Part shown: positions 1-7,956 of the stretch, one piece after another | Numbering within the stretch: position 1 is the first letter of the stretch | Layout: each line of letters starts with the position of its first letter | Assembly (NCBI RefSeq): GCF_008042035.1 | Contig: NZ_RDBL01000006.1 | Coordinates: 1,484,807 to 1,548,806 of the forward strand | From: Streptomyces sp. col6 | GTDB taxonomy: Bacteria > Actinomycetota > Actinomycetes > Streptomycetales > Streptomycetaceae | Length of the DNA: 64,000 nt | Direction: 5' to 3' | The notes under the pieces: generated by a model | The model's database searches: none | Told to the model about the DNA's origin: nothing | What the model saw: only the letters and a program-made list of their open reading frames with translations | Position numbers and translations under genes: made by a program

Positions 1-2115
1 CCGCTGCTCGACCCGGGCACCCCCGCCGAACGGCTGGCCGCCGCCGAGCAGCCCGTGCGCATCGTGATGACCTGCTCCGCCAAGGCGTGCCGCACCGCGT
101 TCGTCCCGCCCCACACCGCCGCCCCGCCCCCCGACGAGGGGTACTGCCCGGTGTGCGGGGCGCCCTACTCCTACCGCCCCGAGCTGACCAAGGACGGGCC
201 GCCGCTCCAGGACCAGTACCGCATCCGCGGCCCCATCGCCCACGGCGGCCAGGGCTGGGTCTACCTGGCCGAGGACACCCATCTGGAGGACTTCGTCGCG
301 GTCAAGGGCCTCCTCAACCGCTACGCCGAACGCGGCGCCGCCCAGGCCGGTGAGGAACGCCGCAGCCTGGTCGCCATCCGGCACGAACGCATCGTCCAGA
401 TCCGGGACTTCGTCTCCACCACCAACGCCGACGGCACCGTCTCCGGCGGCTACATCGTGATGGAGGACGTCGGCGACCGGACCCTGTCCGCCCTCGTCGA
501 GTCGGTCCGGCGGGGCGCCTTCGTCCTCGACATCGAACACGTCGTCGCCTACGGCTGCCAGATCCTGGAGGCCCTGGCCCATCTGCACGGCATGGGCTTC
601 CTGTACGGGGACATGAAGCCGTCCAACGTCATCCACCACCTCGACGGCATCAAGGTCATCGACCTCGGCGGCGTCCGCAAGGCCGGCAGCACCGACCCGC
701 CGCCCGTGATCACCCCGTACTACGCCGCCCCCGAGACCGACGGCGACCGCCCCCTCACCGTCGCCCACGACGTGCACACGGTCGGCGTCACCCTCGGCGA
801 ACTGGCCCGCTGGGCGGTCGGCGACGACGTCCCGGGCCTCGGCATCAGCTCCTTCCGGCTCGTCGTGGCACGCGCCACCGCCGAGGACCCCGAAGAGCGG
901 TTCGGCACCGCCGAGGACATGGCCGGGCAGCTGCGCGGGGTGCTGCGCGAGATCCGGGCCCTGCGCGGCAAGCGCGACCAGCCCGAGCCCTCGGCCGCCT
1001 TCACGCCCTCCACCGAACTGCTCGGCGCCCGCCTGGGTTCGGTGCCGGACTACGCCCACTGGCTGGGCCGCCCGCTGCCCGGCCGCCGCGCGACACCGCC
1101 CGCGCCCGCCCTCGACCCGGGCACCCCGACGCCCACCGAGATCGCCCGCCGGCTGCCGGTCCCCAGGCCCTACCCGGGCGACCCGCAGGCAGCCCGCTTC
1201 GGGGTCAGCAGCTACGACCCCGGCCAGCCGCTCGCCCAGCCGGCCGAGGGGGAGCGGTCGGTCGAGATCTGCCTGCACAACGCCCGGCTGCTGCTCGGCC
1301 AGGAGGGCGACGAGGCCCAGGCGGCGGCCCGGGAACAGGTCGAGGCGGCGGCCGCCATCCCCGGTCCGGGACCGGTGCGGCAGTGGCGGCTCAGCTGGCA
1401 CCGGGGCCTGGTCGCGCTGCGCGCCGCGGATGTGCGCGAGGAGGAGCGGGTGGCGATGCTGGAGGCCGCCCACGGCCACTTCGCCGCCGTGCACCGGGCA
1501 CTGCCCGGCGAGTACGCGGCGAAGCTGGCGCTCGCGTACTGCGCGGAACAACTCGGCCCGCACCGGCGGCCGGTGGCCGGTCCCTCCGCGTACGAACTCT
1601 TCCGCGCGGTGCACGCCCGCAACCCCTCGCACGTCGGCGCCGCCCTGGGCCTGGCCAGGCTCGCCCTCGCCCGCGGCGACCGGGCCGCCGCGACCGGGGT
1701 CCTGGACCTGGTCCCCGACGAGTCCCGCGACCACACCGTCGCCCGCGTCGCCGCCCTGCGCATCCGGGCGGCCCGGCTGGCGGCGGGGGAGCACCCCCTC
1801 CCCGGCGAGGCGGAGATCGACGCCGCCCTGACCGCCCTGGGCCCGGTCGTCCCCGGCGACGAGGCGGCCTGGCTGCTGCGGACGGAGCTGTACGAGTGGA
1901 AGCTCGACGCCGTACGCGCACGGGCGGGCGCCCCGCCACCGCGCCGGGGCCGCCTGCGCATGGGCCTGCCGCCCCCGCCGGTCCCGGGCGAACGGGCGGT
2001 GCGCGCGGAACTGGAACAGTGCTACCGCCGGCTGGCCCGGCAGCGCCGGCACCCGGAGGAGTACGAACACCTCATCGACCTGTCCCACGCGGTACGGCCG
2101 CAGACGAGGTTCTGA
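1..2115 (+). CDS. PknG-like serine/threonine protein kinase (5' end outside window)
   Basis: The frame is already open at base 1, so the true start probably lies upstream; the first start inside is GTG at 55 and residues below are counted from it. A rubredoxin-like metal site (Cys7, Cys12, Cys31, Cys34) precedes a kinase domain at about 55-310 with a glycine loop (AHGGQG), Lys84, the catalytic loop YGDMKPSN (Asp186) and DLG at 203-205 in place of DFG. The remaining ~350 residues are alanine-rich helices resembling TPR repeats. Rubredoxin-kinase-TPR is the PknG architecture; mycobacterial PknG is a cytosolic kinase that controls glutamate metabolism. It heads a same-strand run with a vWA protein, a membrane protein and a solute-binding lipoprotein, 77 nt before the next gene. 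The kinase call is firm; what it senses is inferred from context. Confidence 0.88.
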   Translation, partial: PLLDPGTPAERLAAAEQPVRIVMTCSAKACRTAFVPPHTAAPPPDEGYCPVCGAPYSYRPELTKDGPPLQDQYRIRGPIAHGGQGWVYLAEDTHLEDFVAVKGLLNRYAERGAAQAGEERRSLVAIRHERIVQIRDFVSTTNADGTVSGGYIVMEDVGDRTLSALVESVRRGAFVLDIEHVVAYGCQILEALAHLHGMGFLYGDMKPSNVIHHLDGIKVIDLGGVRKAGSTDPPPVITPYYAAPETDGDRPLTVAHDVHTVGVTLGELARWAVGDDVPGLGISSFRLVVARATAEDPEERFGTAEDMAGQLRGVLREIRALRGKRDQPEPSAAFTPSTELLGARLGSVPDYAHWLGRPLPGRRATPPAPALDPGTPTPTEIARRLPVPRPYPGDPQAARFGVSSYDPGQPLAQPAEGERSVEICLHNARLLLGQEGDEAQAAAREQVEAAAAIPGPGPVRQWRLSWHRGLVALRAADVREEERVAMLEAAHGHFAAVHRALPGEYAAKLALAYCAEQLGPHRRPVAGPSAYELFRAVHARNPSHVGAALGLARLALARGDRAAATGVLDLVPDESRDHTVARVAALRIRAARLAAGEHPLPGEAEIDAALTALGPVVPGDEAAWLLRTELYEWKLDAVRARAGAPPPRRGRLRMGLPPPPVPGERAVRAELEQCYRRLARQRRHPEEYEHLIDLSHAVRPQTRF

Positions 2116-2192
2116 CCCGTCCCCAGCCCACCCGGCCCCGCTCGTCCCGCGTCGTCCGCAGCCACGCTGCCGTACCCCTGGAGACCCGACCC

Positions 2193-3620
2193 ATGGCCGC
2201 TTCCGCCCCGCCGCCGACCGGGCTCGCCTTCGCCGTGTCCGTCGACGTCCGGCGCGACCAGCAGCCGCACCACGACAGCCGGATCGACGCCCATGTCCGG
2301 GTCAGGGCCACCGGCACCGGGCCGCGCGACCTGCGTCCCGCCGACGAACTCGCCGTCGTCATCGCCCTGGACGTCGCCCCCGCACACCTCCGCGCCGCCG
2401 CCACCGCGCTCGCCGCCACCCTGCGCGCGCTGCCCGACGGGCTGTCCTTCGCCGTCCTCGGCGGCACGGACGGCACGGGCGACGGGAGCCCCGCCCGGTG
2501 CTACCCGCTGCGCGGGGACTGGGCGCTCGCCGGTACGGACGAGAAGCGCCGCGCCGCCTTCAGCGCGGGCCGCGTCGCGCCGACCCCCGACGACCGGCCG
2601 CGCCCCGGCTACGGGGCCTGGCTCGTCGCCGCCCGCGCGCTCTTCGCCCGACGCCCCCTGCCCGTACGCCACCTGATCCTCGTCACCGACGGCGGCGGCC
2701 ACGACCCGGCCGGCGAACCGGACCGGGAGGACACGGCGCTGACGGCCGCGATCGCCGCCTGCGAAGGGGCGTTCGGCGTGGACGTGCTGGCGCTCGGCCG
2801 GGACTGGGACCCGGCCCCGCTGCTCGCGCTCACCGAGGGCCTGCACGGCACGGCCGGCACCGCGCCCGACCGGTTCGCCCCGGCCGTCACCGGGGTGCTG
2901 CGGCGGCTGCGCCGGGTCCGCAGCCCCGAACTGCCCGTCACCGTCACCGCCCGCCCCACGGTGACCGGGGTCGCGCTCGGCGAGAGCCTGCCCCGGCAGC
3001 ACTCCCTCGTACCGGTGACCGCCCCGGATCATCCGCACCGCTACGACTTCGCCACCCACCAGTGGGAGCCGGGCGCCCGCGACTACCTGCTCAGCCTGCG
3101 GGCCGACGCGAGCACCGACCCGCTCGGGGTCCTGCTCCAGCTCGCCACGGTGTCCGTCGGCGGCGCCACCGCCCCGCTCGTGGTCCGCTGGCTGCCGCCC
3201 GGCGTCGCCGTCGGCGCGGGCGGCACCGGCGGCGGGGGCGGCACGCTCGACGCGATGAACGCCGCCACCCGGATGCGGACCGCCCTCGACCGGGGCTACG
3301 CCGCCCTGGACCCGATGAGCCGCGACGAGGCCGAGCGGCAGTTCGGCGTCGCGGTCCGCCTCGCCCACGAGATCGGCGCCGCCTGGGTCCTGGACGACGT
3401 GCGCAAGGTGGCCGACATCGTCGACGGGGCCAGGGGCCTGGTCCGGGTCGGCCCCACCGTCGACCGGGGGACCGTGCGCGAGGGCCGGCTGCACGTCGCG
3501 TCCGGCCACCTGCTCGACCTGCCCGCGCACACCGCGGGGCCGCCGGTGAAGTGCCCCGGCTGCCGCCACCTCGCCGGGCAGGGCGCCCGGTACTGCATCG
3601 CCTGCGGGAGGAGCCTGTGA
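2193..3620 (+). CDS. vWA-domain protein with C-terminal zinc ribbon
   Basis: A 475-residue cytosolic protein starting at ATG 2193; longer in-frame readings upstream lie in the shadow of the kinase gene. Residues about 50-250 look like a von Willebrand factor A fold: a hydrophobic strand ending in Asp60, then ILVTDGGGHD at 162-171. The first metal-site motif reads DVAPA rather than DxSxS, so the metal-coordinating serines are missing. A beta-rich middle is followed by helices containing a glycine-rich linker, and the last 25 residues carry Cys454, Cys457, Cys468 and Cys471, a zinc ribbon. The stop overlaps the next start by one base (TGATG), so translation is probably coupled to the membrane protein. 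A scaffold or adaptor between kinase and membrane sensor is a guess from context; no enzyme function is visible. Confidence 0.82.
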   Translation: MAASAPPPTGLAFAVSVDVRRDQQPHHDSRIDAHVRVRATGTGPRDLRPADELAVVIALDVAPAHLRAAATALAATLRALPDGLSFAVLGGTDGTGDGSPARCYPLRGDWALAGTDEKRRAAFSAGRVAPTPDDRPRPGYGAWLVAARALFARRPLPVRHLILVTDGGGHDPAGEPDREDTALTAAIAACEGAFGVDVLALGRDWDPAPLLALTEGLHGTAGTAPDRFAPAVTGVLRRLRRVRSPELPVTVTARPTVTGVALGESLPRQHSLVPVTAPDHPHRYDFATHQWEPGARDYLLSLRADASTDPLGVLLQLATVSVGGATAPLVVRWLPPGVAVGAGGTGGGGGTLDAMNAATRMRTALDRGYAALDPMSRDEAERQFGVAVRLAHEIGAAWVLDDVRKVADIVDGARGLVRVGPTVDRGTVREGRLHVASGHLLDLPAHTAGPPVKCPGCRHLAGQGARYCIACGRSL

Positions 3621-4642
3621 TGCCCCGGCCCACCCGGTGGCCGCGCGTCCCGCGGGCGCGGCGGCCGGCCGGCTCGCGCACCAGACGGCTGCTCGAACTG
3701 CACCTGGCCGTCATCGTGCTGGCCGCGCTCGTCTCGATGACCGCGCTGCTCGTCTCGTACCGCGAGGTGCAGAACGCGGCCGGCGAGATGCGCGCCCGCG
3801 CCGCCCCCGCCGTCCAGGGCGTCGCCGCCACCCAACTCGCCCTGCTGCGCGCCCACAAGGAGGCCGAGGCGTCGGTGAACAGCGGGATCGACGAGGTCGT
3901 GGGGGCCGGGGCGCGGTACGAAGCCCAGCTCTCCGCCGCCAACCAGGGCCTGTCCCGGCTCTCCGACGTCCAGATCGACGGCGAACGAGGCCGGGGCGTC
4001 CTGCAGACCGTCACCGGCGTGCTGACCTCGTACAGCGGCTCCATCACCCCCGGGACCGTCAAGTACGTCGACGACGAGCTGATGCAGCGTCAGAAGCTGA
4101 GCGAGGCCCGGCGCCAGCTCGTCCGGCCGGGCACCGGCGTCGTCCCGCGCCTGGACGTCCTCCAGGGCCACCAGATGCAGAGGATGAGCCGGATCAGCAC
4201 CCTGGGCCCCCTCCAGCTCACCGGCTGGGCCGTCGCCGAACTGGGCCTGGCCGTCGTCGCCGTGACCACGCTCAGCGCGCTGTGGCTGCTGCGCAGCCGC
4301 TGCGGCCGGAGCCTGGACCCGTGGCTGCTGGCGGCGTTCGTGGTGGCCGTCGCCCTGGCCGTCGTACCGCTCTGGGCGACCGCCGCCACCCAGGAACGGC
4401 TGGACACCGCACGCGAGCGGCTGGGGACGATCGAACAGACGGCCCGCGAGCACCATCACCTCGCCGACGACCAGCAGGAGGTCACCCGCACCTCCACCGC
4501 CCTGCACGGCCGGCTGGAGGCCGAACGCTGGCAGAGCTGGGCCTACTACGGCGCGCTCGGCGGCGGCACGCTCGTCCTCCTGCTGCCGGTCGCCGGCCTC
4601 GGCCGCAGGCTCAACGCCGACTACTACGGGAAGGCCGGATGA
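3620..4642 (+). CDS. Four-helix membrane protein, GlnX-like sensor
   Basis: 340 residues from ATG 3620, which overlaps the stop of the vWA gene. Hydrophobic segments at about 25-46, 200-224, 234-254 and 306-327 predict four transmembrane helices. Between helices 1 and 2 lies a ~150-residue helical extracytoplasmic loop, and between 3 and 4 a ~50-residue one, which is the layout of a ligand-sensing membrane protein and not of a transporter. In mycobacteria a membrane protein (GlnX) links the binding protein GlnH to PknG; this gene occupies the equivalent position between a PknG-like kinase and a binding lipoprotein. Homology to GlnX is inferred from context and topology, not from recognised sequence identity. 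Confidence 0.75.
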   Translation: MPRPTRWPRVPRARRPAGSRTRRLLELHLAVIVLAALVSMTALLVSYREVQNAAGEMRARAAPAVQGVAATQLALLRAHKEAEASVNSGIDEVVGAGARYEAQLSAANQGLSRLSDVQIDGERGRGVLQTVTGVLTSYSGSITPGTVKYVDDELMQRQKLSEARRQLVRPGTGVVPRLDVLQGHQMQRMSRISTLGPLQLTGWAVAELGLAVVAVTTLSALWLLRSRCGRSLDPWLLAAFVVAVALAVVPLWATAATQERLDTARERLGTIEQTAREHHHLADDQQEVTRTSTALHGRLEAERWQSWAYYGALGGGTLVLLLPVAGLGRRLNADYYGKAG

Positions 4643-5880
4643 GACCGCCGCCCCGGGCGCTCCTGCTCGCCCTCGTCCTGCTCCTGACCGCGTCGGGCTG
4701 CGGCCTCGCGGCGCCCGGAGGCAGTGGCACCGAACCGAAGGTGACGATTCTCGGCCCCTGGACCGACACGCAGGAACGCCGGTTCAAGGACGTCCTCGAC
4801 GGCTTCGGCATCCCGTACACCTACCAGGGCACCGCGGCCACCCGCGAGGTACTGCTCGCCGAGGTCCAGGCCGGCAACCCGCCGGACATCGCGATCCTGC
4901 CCGGCGTCGGCGAACTCGTCGAGTACGCCGCCGAGGGCCGGCTCAAGTCGCTGACCGGTCTCTACGATCCCGGCGAGTACGGCACCCCCTGGCTGCCGGA
5001 GGCGGAGGGCATGAAGAAGGACCTGTGGGTCCCGCTCAAGGTCGACCTCAAGTCCATCGTCTGGTACCGCCGGGGCGAGGCCCCGCGGCCCCGCCCGGCC
5101 CCGCTCGACGCCTGGTGCACCGCCATGGGCGACGACGGCTCGTCCGGCTGGCCCGGCAGCGACTGGATCGAGGACCTCATCCTCCAGCAGGCCGGCCCGG
5201 TGCAGTACGCGCGCTGGGCGACCGGCCACCTGGACTGGACGGCCGGCCACGTCGTCACCGCCTGGACCACCTGGGCGGGCCTGCTCGCCCAGGGCTCGCG
5301 CACCCGGCGCCAGACGATCCTGGAGGGCGACCACCGGGGCCGGCCCGGCGGCCACGGGCTGCTCTTCGGCGGCGGCTGCGCCCTGGAGCACCAGGGCTCC
5401 TTCGCCCGCTCCTTCTACGGGGACCACCGGGACCGGGCCGCCCTCACCGACTCGGCGCCGTTGCTGCCCGGGGGCCCGTACACCGTGAAGGCCCACGAGG
5501 TCTCGGCCGACTTCGCCGCGCTCTTCGGGGACGGCGACCGGGCGCGTACGCTGATCCGGCGGCTCACGTCCGAGAAGGCCCAGGAGGTGTGGGGCCGCAC
5601 GGGCGGGGTGTTCTCGGCCGACTCCGCGGTCCCGGCCCGGACGGGCGAGGCCGACCGGGCCATCGGCGGCCGCCTCACGGACCAGCGGGTGCCGCTCTGC
5701 CTGGACGCGTCGGACGTCATGCCGGCGGCGGTGCGGGACGCGTTCTACGAGGCGGTGCTGCTGACCGTGGCGCACCCGGACGAGCCGGTGCTCCCGCGCC
5801 TGGAGGACATCCAGAAGGTGCAGGACGCCCAGCCCGACACCGTCCGCCGGCTCAACGGCGTGTGCGGGAGGCCACAGTGA
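4639..5880 (+). CDS. Extracellular solute-binding lipoprotein
   Basis: 413 residues starting at ATG 4639 and overlapping the preceding stop by 4 nt (ATGA). A lipoprotein signal peptide with hydrophobic core 7-17 and lipobox TASGC places the lipidated cysteine at 21, so the protein is anchored outside the membrane. The mature part (ILGPWTDTQERRFKDVL near its start, later AGNPPDIAILPG) resembles family 1 (sugar-type) ABC solute-binding proteins. No permease or ATPase gene is adjacent, which argues that it feeds a ligand signal to the neighbouring membrane protein and kinase instead of serving import. The ligand cannot be told from the sequence. Unlike mycobacterial GlnH it does not look like an amino-acid (family 3) binding protein. 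Confidence 0.82.
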   Translation: MRPPPRALLLALVLLLTASGCGLAAPGGSGTEPKVTILGPWTDTQERRFKDVLDGFGIPYTYQGTAATREVLLAEVQAGNPPDIAILPGVGELVEYAAEGRLKSLTGLYDPGEYGTPWLPEAEGMKKDLWVPLKVDLKSIVWYRRGEAPRPRPAPLDAWCTAMGDDGSSGWPGSDWIEDLILQQAGPVQYARWATGHLDWTAGHVVTAWTTWAGLLAQGSRTRRQTILEGDHRGRPGGHGLLFGGGCALEHQGSFARSFYGDHRDRAALTDSAPLLPGGPYTVKAHEVSADFAALFGDGDRARTLIRRLTSEKAQEVWGRTGGVFSADSAVPARTGEADRAIGGRLTDQRVPLCLDASDVMPAAVRDAFYEAVLLTVAHPDEPVLPRLEDIQKVQDAQPDTVRRLNGVCGRPQ

Positions 5881-5881
5881 G

Positions 5882-5904
5882 CCTTTGTGGAGTCCTCACA
5901 AAGG
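5882..5904. promoter_or_regulatory. 8-bp perfect inverted repeat upstream of accB
   Basis: Arms CCTTTGTG and CACAAAGG are separated by 7 nt and start 2 nt after the solute-binding gene's stop codon. It could be an operator for the carboxylase genes about 130 nt downstream, or a weak terminator of the upstream operon; no T-run follows. A palindromic GCCGGTACCGGC follows at 5908-5919. Confidence 0.4.
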
Positions 5905-6021
5905 AAGGCCGGTACCGGCTGGTACTTCGCCTGCATGGAGCGGGGTTTCTGTCAGGCTCCACCAGTAATCCGGGCAGGAGACTGTACGGAGTCGACGGCA
6001 GGGTTTTCTTGGCGGGGTTCG

Positions 6022-6027
6022 TAGGGT
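6022..6027 (+). promoter_or_regulatory. Candidate -10 box (TAGGGT) of accB
   Basis: TAGGGT ends 6 nt before the ATG at 6034, and no Shine-Dalgarno sequence precedes that ATG. This is the layout of a leaderless transcript; no clear -35 element is seen. Confidence 0.4.
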
Positions 6028-6033
6028 CGATAC

Positions 6034-7617
6034 ATGACCGTTGTGGACGAAACCCAGGGCGAGCCGAGCGACACCCGCGGCCGTGTGGCCGAACTGCTGG
6101 CGCTGCGCGAGCAGGCCCGGCGCGGACCCAGTGACCGGGCGACCGAGGCGCAGCACGCCAAGGGCAAGCTGACCGCCCGCGAGCGCATCGAGCTGCTCCT
6201 GGACCCGGATTCGTTCCACGAGGTCGAACAGCTGCGCCGGCACCGGGCGACGGGTTTCGGTCTGGAGGCGAAGAAGCCGTACACGGACGGTGTGATCACC
6301 GGCTGGGGCACGGTCGAGGGCCGGACGGTCTTCGTGTACGCGCACGACTTCCGGATCTTCGGCGGGGCGCTGGGTGAGGCCCATGCGACGAAGATCCACA
6401 AGATCATGGACATGGCCATCTCGGCCGGTGCGCCGCTGGTGTCGCTAAACGACGGCGCGGGCGCCCGTATCCAGGAGGGTGTCTCGGCGCTCGCGGGTTA
6501 CGGCGGCATCTTCCAGCGCAACACCCGCGCCTCCGGTGTCATCCCGCAGATCAGCGTGATGCTCGGCCCGTGCGCGGGCGGCGCGGCCTACAGCCCCGCC
6601 CTCACCGACTTCGTGTTCATGGTCCGCGAGACCTCCCAGATGTTCATCACCGGTCCGGACGTCGTGAAGGCGGTCACAGGCGAGGAGATCACCCAGAACG
6701 GCCTGGGCGGCGCGGACGTCCACGCCGAGACCTCGGGCGTCGCGCACTTCGCGTACGACGACGAGGAGACCTGCATCGCCGAGGTCCGCTACCTCATCGG
6801 GATGCTGCCCTCCAACAACCGGGAGAACCCGCCCACCGCGGAGAGCGACGACCCGGCCGACCGGCGCGGCGAGGCCCTGCTGGACCTGGTGCCCGCCGAC
6901 GGCAACCGCCCATACGACATGCACAAGGTCATCGAGGAGCTCGTCGACGACGGCGACTACCTGGAAGTCCACGAACGCTGGGCCCGCAACATCATCTGCG
7001 CGCTGGCCCGCATGGACGGCCAGGTCGTCGGCATCGTGGCCAACCAGCCGCAGGCCCTGGCCGGGGTGCTGGACATCGAGGCCTCCGAGAAGGCCGCGCG
7101 ATTCGTCCAGATGTGTGACGCCTTCAACATTCCCATCATCACTCTTCTGGACGTACCCGGCTTCCTGCCCGGCGTGGATCAGGAGCACGGTGGGATCATC
7201 CGGCACGGCGCGAAGCTGCTCTACGCGTACTGCAACGCGACGGTGCCGAGGATCTCGCTGATCCTGCGCAAGGCCTACGGCGGCGCCTACATCGTCATGG
7301 ACAGCCAGTCCATCGGTGCGGACCTCACCTACGCCTGGCCCACCAACGAGATCGCGGTCATGGGCGCGGAAGGTGCCGCCAACGTCATCTTCCGCCGGCA
7401 GATCGCGGAGGCCGAGGACCCCGAGGCCATGCGGACCCGCATGGTCAAGGAGTACAAGACCGAGCTGATGCACCCCTACTACGCCGCCGAGCGCGGTCTG
7501 GTCGACGACGTCATCGACCCGGCCGAGACCCGCGAGGTCCTGATCGCCTCGCTCGCCATGCTCCGCTCCAAGCACGCCGACCTGCCGGCCCGCAAGCACG
7601 GCAACCCCCCGCAGTAG
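6034..7617 (+). CDS. accB: Acyl-CoA carboxylase beta subunit (carboxyltransferase)
   Basis: 527 residues, the normal length for actinobacterial acyl-CoA carboxylase beta subunits. It transfers carboxyl from biotin on the AccA alpha subunit to acetyl- or propionyl-CoA, giving malonyl- or methylmalonyl-CoA for fatty acids and polyketides. The oxyanion-hole motif GPCAGGAAYSPA lies near 178 and a second glycine-rich motif, GGAYIVMDS, near 416. The residue that decides acyl-CoA choice in S. coelicolor (Asp422 in PccB, Ile420 in AccB) is Ile420 here, so AccB is the better name than PccB. The epsilon subunit gene follows after 15 nt. The symbol should not be confused with the biotin carrier AccB of other bacteria. 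Confidence 0.93.
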   Translation: MTVVDETQGEPSDTRGRVAELLALREQARRGPSDRATEAQHAKGKLTARERIELLLDPDSFHEVEQLRRHRATGFGLEAKKPYTDGVITGWGTVEGRTVFVYAHDFRIFGGALGEAHATKIHKIMDMAISAGAPLVSLNDGAGARIQEGVSALAGYGGIFQRNTRASGVIPQISVMLGPCAGGAAYSPALTDFVFMVRETSQMFITGPDVVKAVTGEEITQNGLGGADVHAETSGVAHFAYDDEETCIAEVRYLIGMLPSNNRENPPTAESDDPADRRGEALLDLVPADGNRPYDMHKVIEELVDDGDYLEVHERWARNIICALARMDGQVVGIVANQPQALAGVLDIEASEKAARFVQMCDAFNIPIITLLDVPGFLPGVDQEHGGIIRHGAKLLYAYCNATVPRISLILRKAYGGAYIVMDSQSIGADLTYAWPTNEIAVMGAEGAANVIFRRQIAEAEDPEAMRTRMVKEYKTELMHPYYAAERGLVDDVIDPAETREVLIASLAMLRSKHADLPARKHGNPPQ

Positions 7618-7632
7618 AAGACGGAGACACTC

Positions 7633-7836
7633 ATGACCACCGCCACCGCCGAGTCCGTGCTGCGCGTCGAGAAGGGCCTCGCCGACCCCGAGGAGCTGGC
7701 CGCCATCACCGCGGTCCTCCTCGCCCGCGCCGCCGCCCAGCCGACCACCGCCCCCACCCGGGTCCGCGACACCGCCGCCTGGCGCCGCCTGGAGCGGACC
7801 CCGGGCTTCCGCGCCCCGCACAGCTGGCAGGGCTGA
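7633..7836 (+). CDS. accE: Acyl-CoA carboxylase epsilon subunit
   Basis: A 67-residue protein starting at ATG 7633, with an acidic N-terminal helix (EKGLADPEELAAITAVLLAR) and a basic, Trp-containing tail ending near residue 67. This is the pattern of the small epsilon subunits unique to actinomycete acyl-CoA carboxylases, which bind and stimulate the beta subunit. The gene lies 15 nt after accB with GGAGA upstream of the start and is surely co-transcribed. It is followed by a strong terminator shared with the converging conservon operon. Confidence 0.88.
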   Translation: MTTATAESVLRVEKGLADPEELAAITAVLLARAAAQPTTAPTRVRDTAAWRRLERTPGFRAPHSWQG

Positions 7837-7848
7837 GCACGGGCGGAA

Positions 7849-7874
7849 TCAAGCCCGTCCGGCGATTGAGGACA
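7849..7874. repeat. Copy of a dispersed Streptomyces intergenic motif
   Basis: The segment around AAGCCCGTCCGGCGATTGAG just downstream of accE resembles a short motif scattered many times through Streptomyces genomes, usually between genes. Recognition is from memory of similar sequences; no second copy was noticed in this window. Its role is unknown. Confidence 0.45.
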
Positions 7875-7901
7875 AGCAAGGCCGCCAGGCCGAGCGGCAG
7901 A

Positions 7902-7945
7902 ACGCCGAGGGCCCCGCACTCCCAGGAGTGCGGGGCCCTCGGCGT
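7902..7945. terminator. Bidirectional terminator, 21-bp perfect stem
   Basis: A perfect inverted repeat with 21-bp arms and a 2-nt loop lies between accE (+) and the last conservon gene (-). It has no T-run, as is usual for Streptomyces terminators, and would stop transcription from both sides. Confidence 0.85.
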
Positions 7946-7956
7946 ACCGGAAGCTC

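Noticed and set aside
1212-1961. Minus-strand ORFs over the kinase gene
   Set aside because: Ser/Arg/Ala-rich shadow products without motifs or ribosome-binding sites.
4639-5880. Naming the lipoprotein GlnH
   Set aside because: The context fits, but the sequence looks like a family 1 (sugar-type) binding protein, not the amino-acid type of GlnH.
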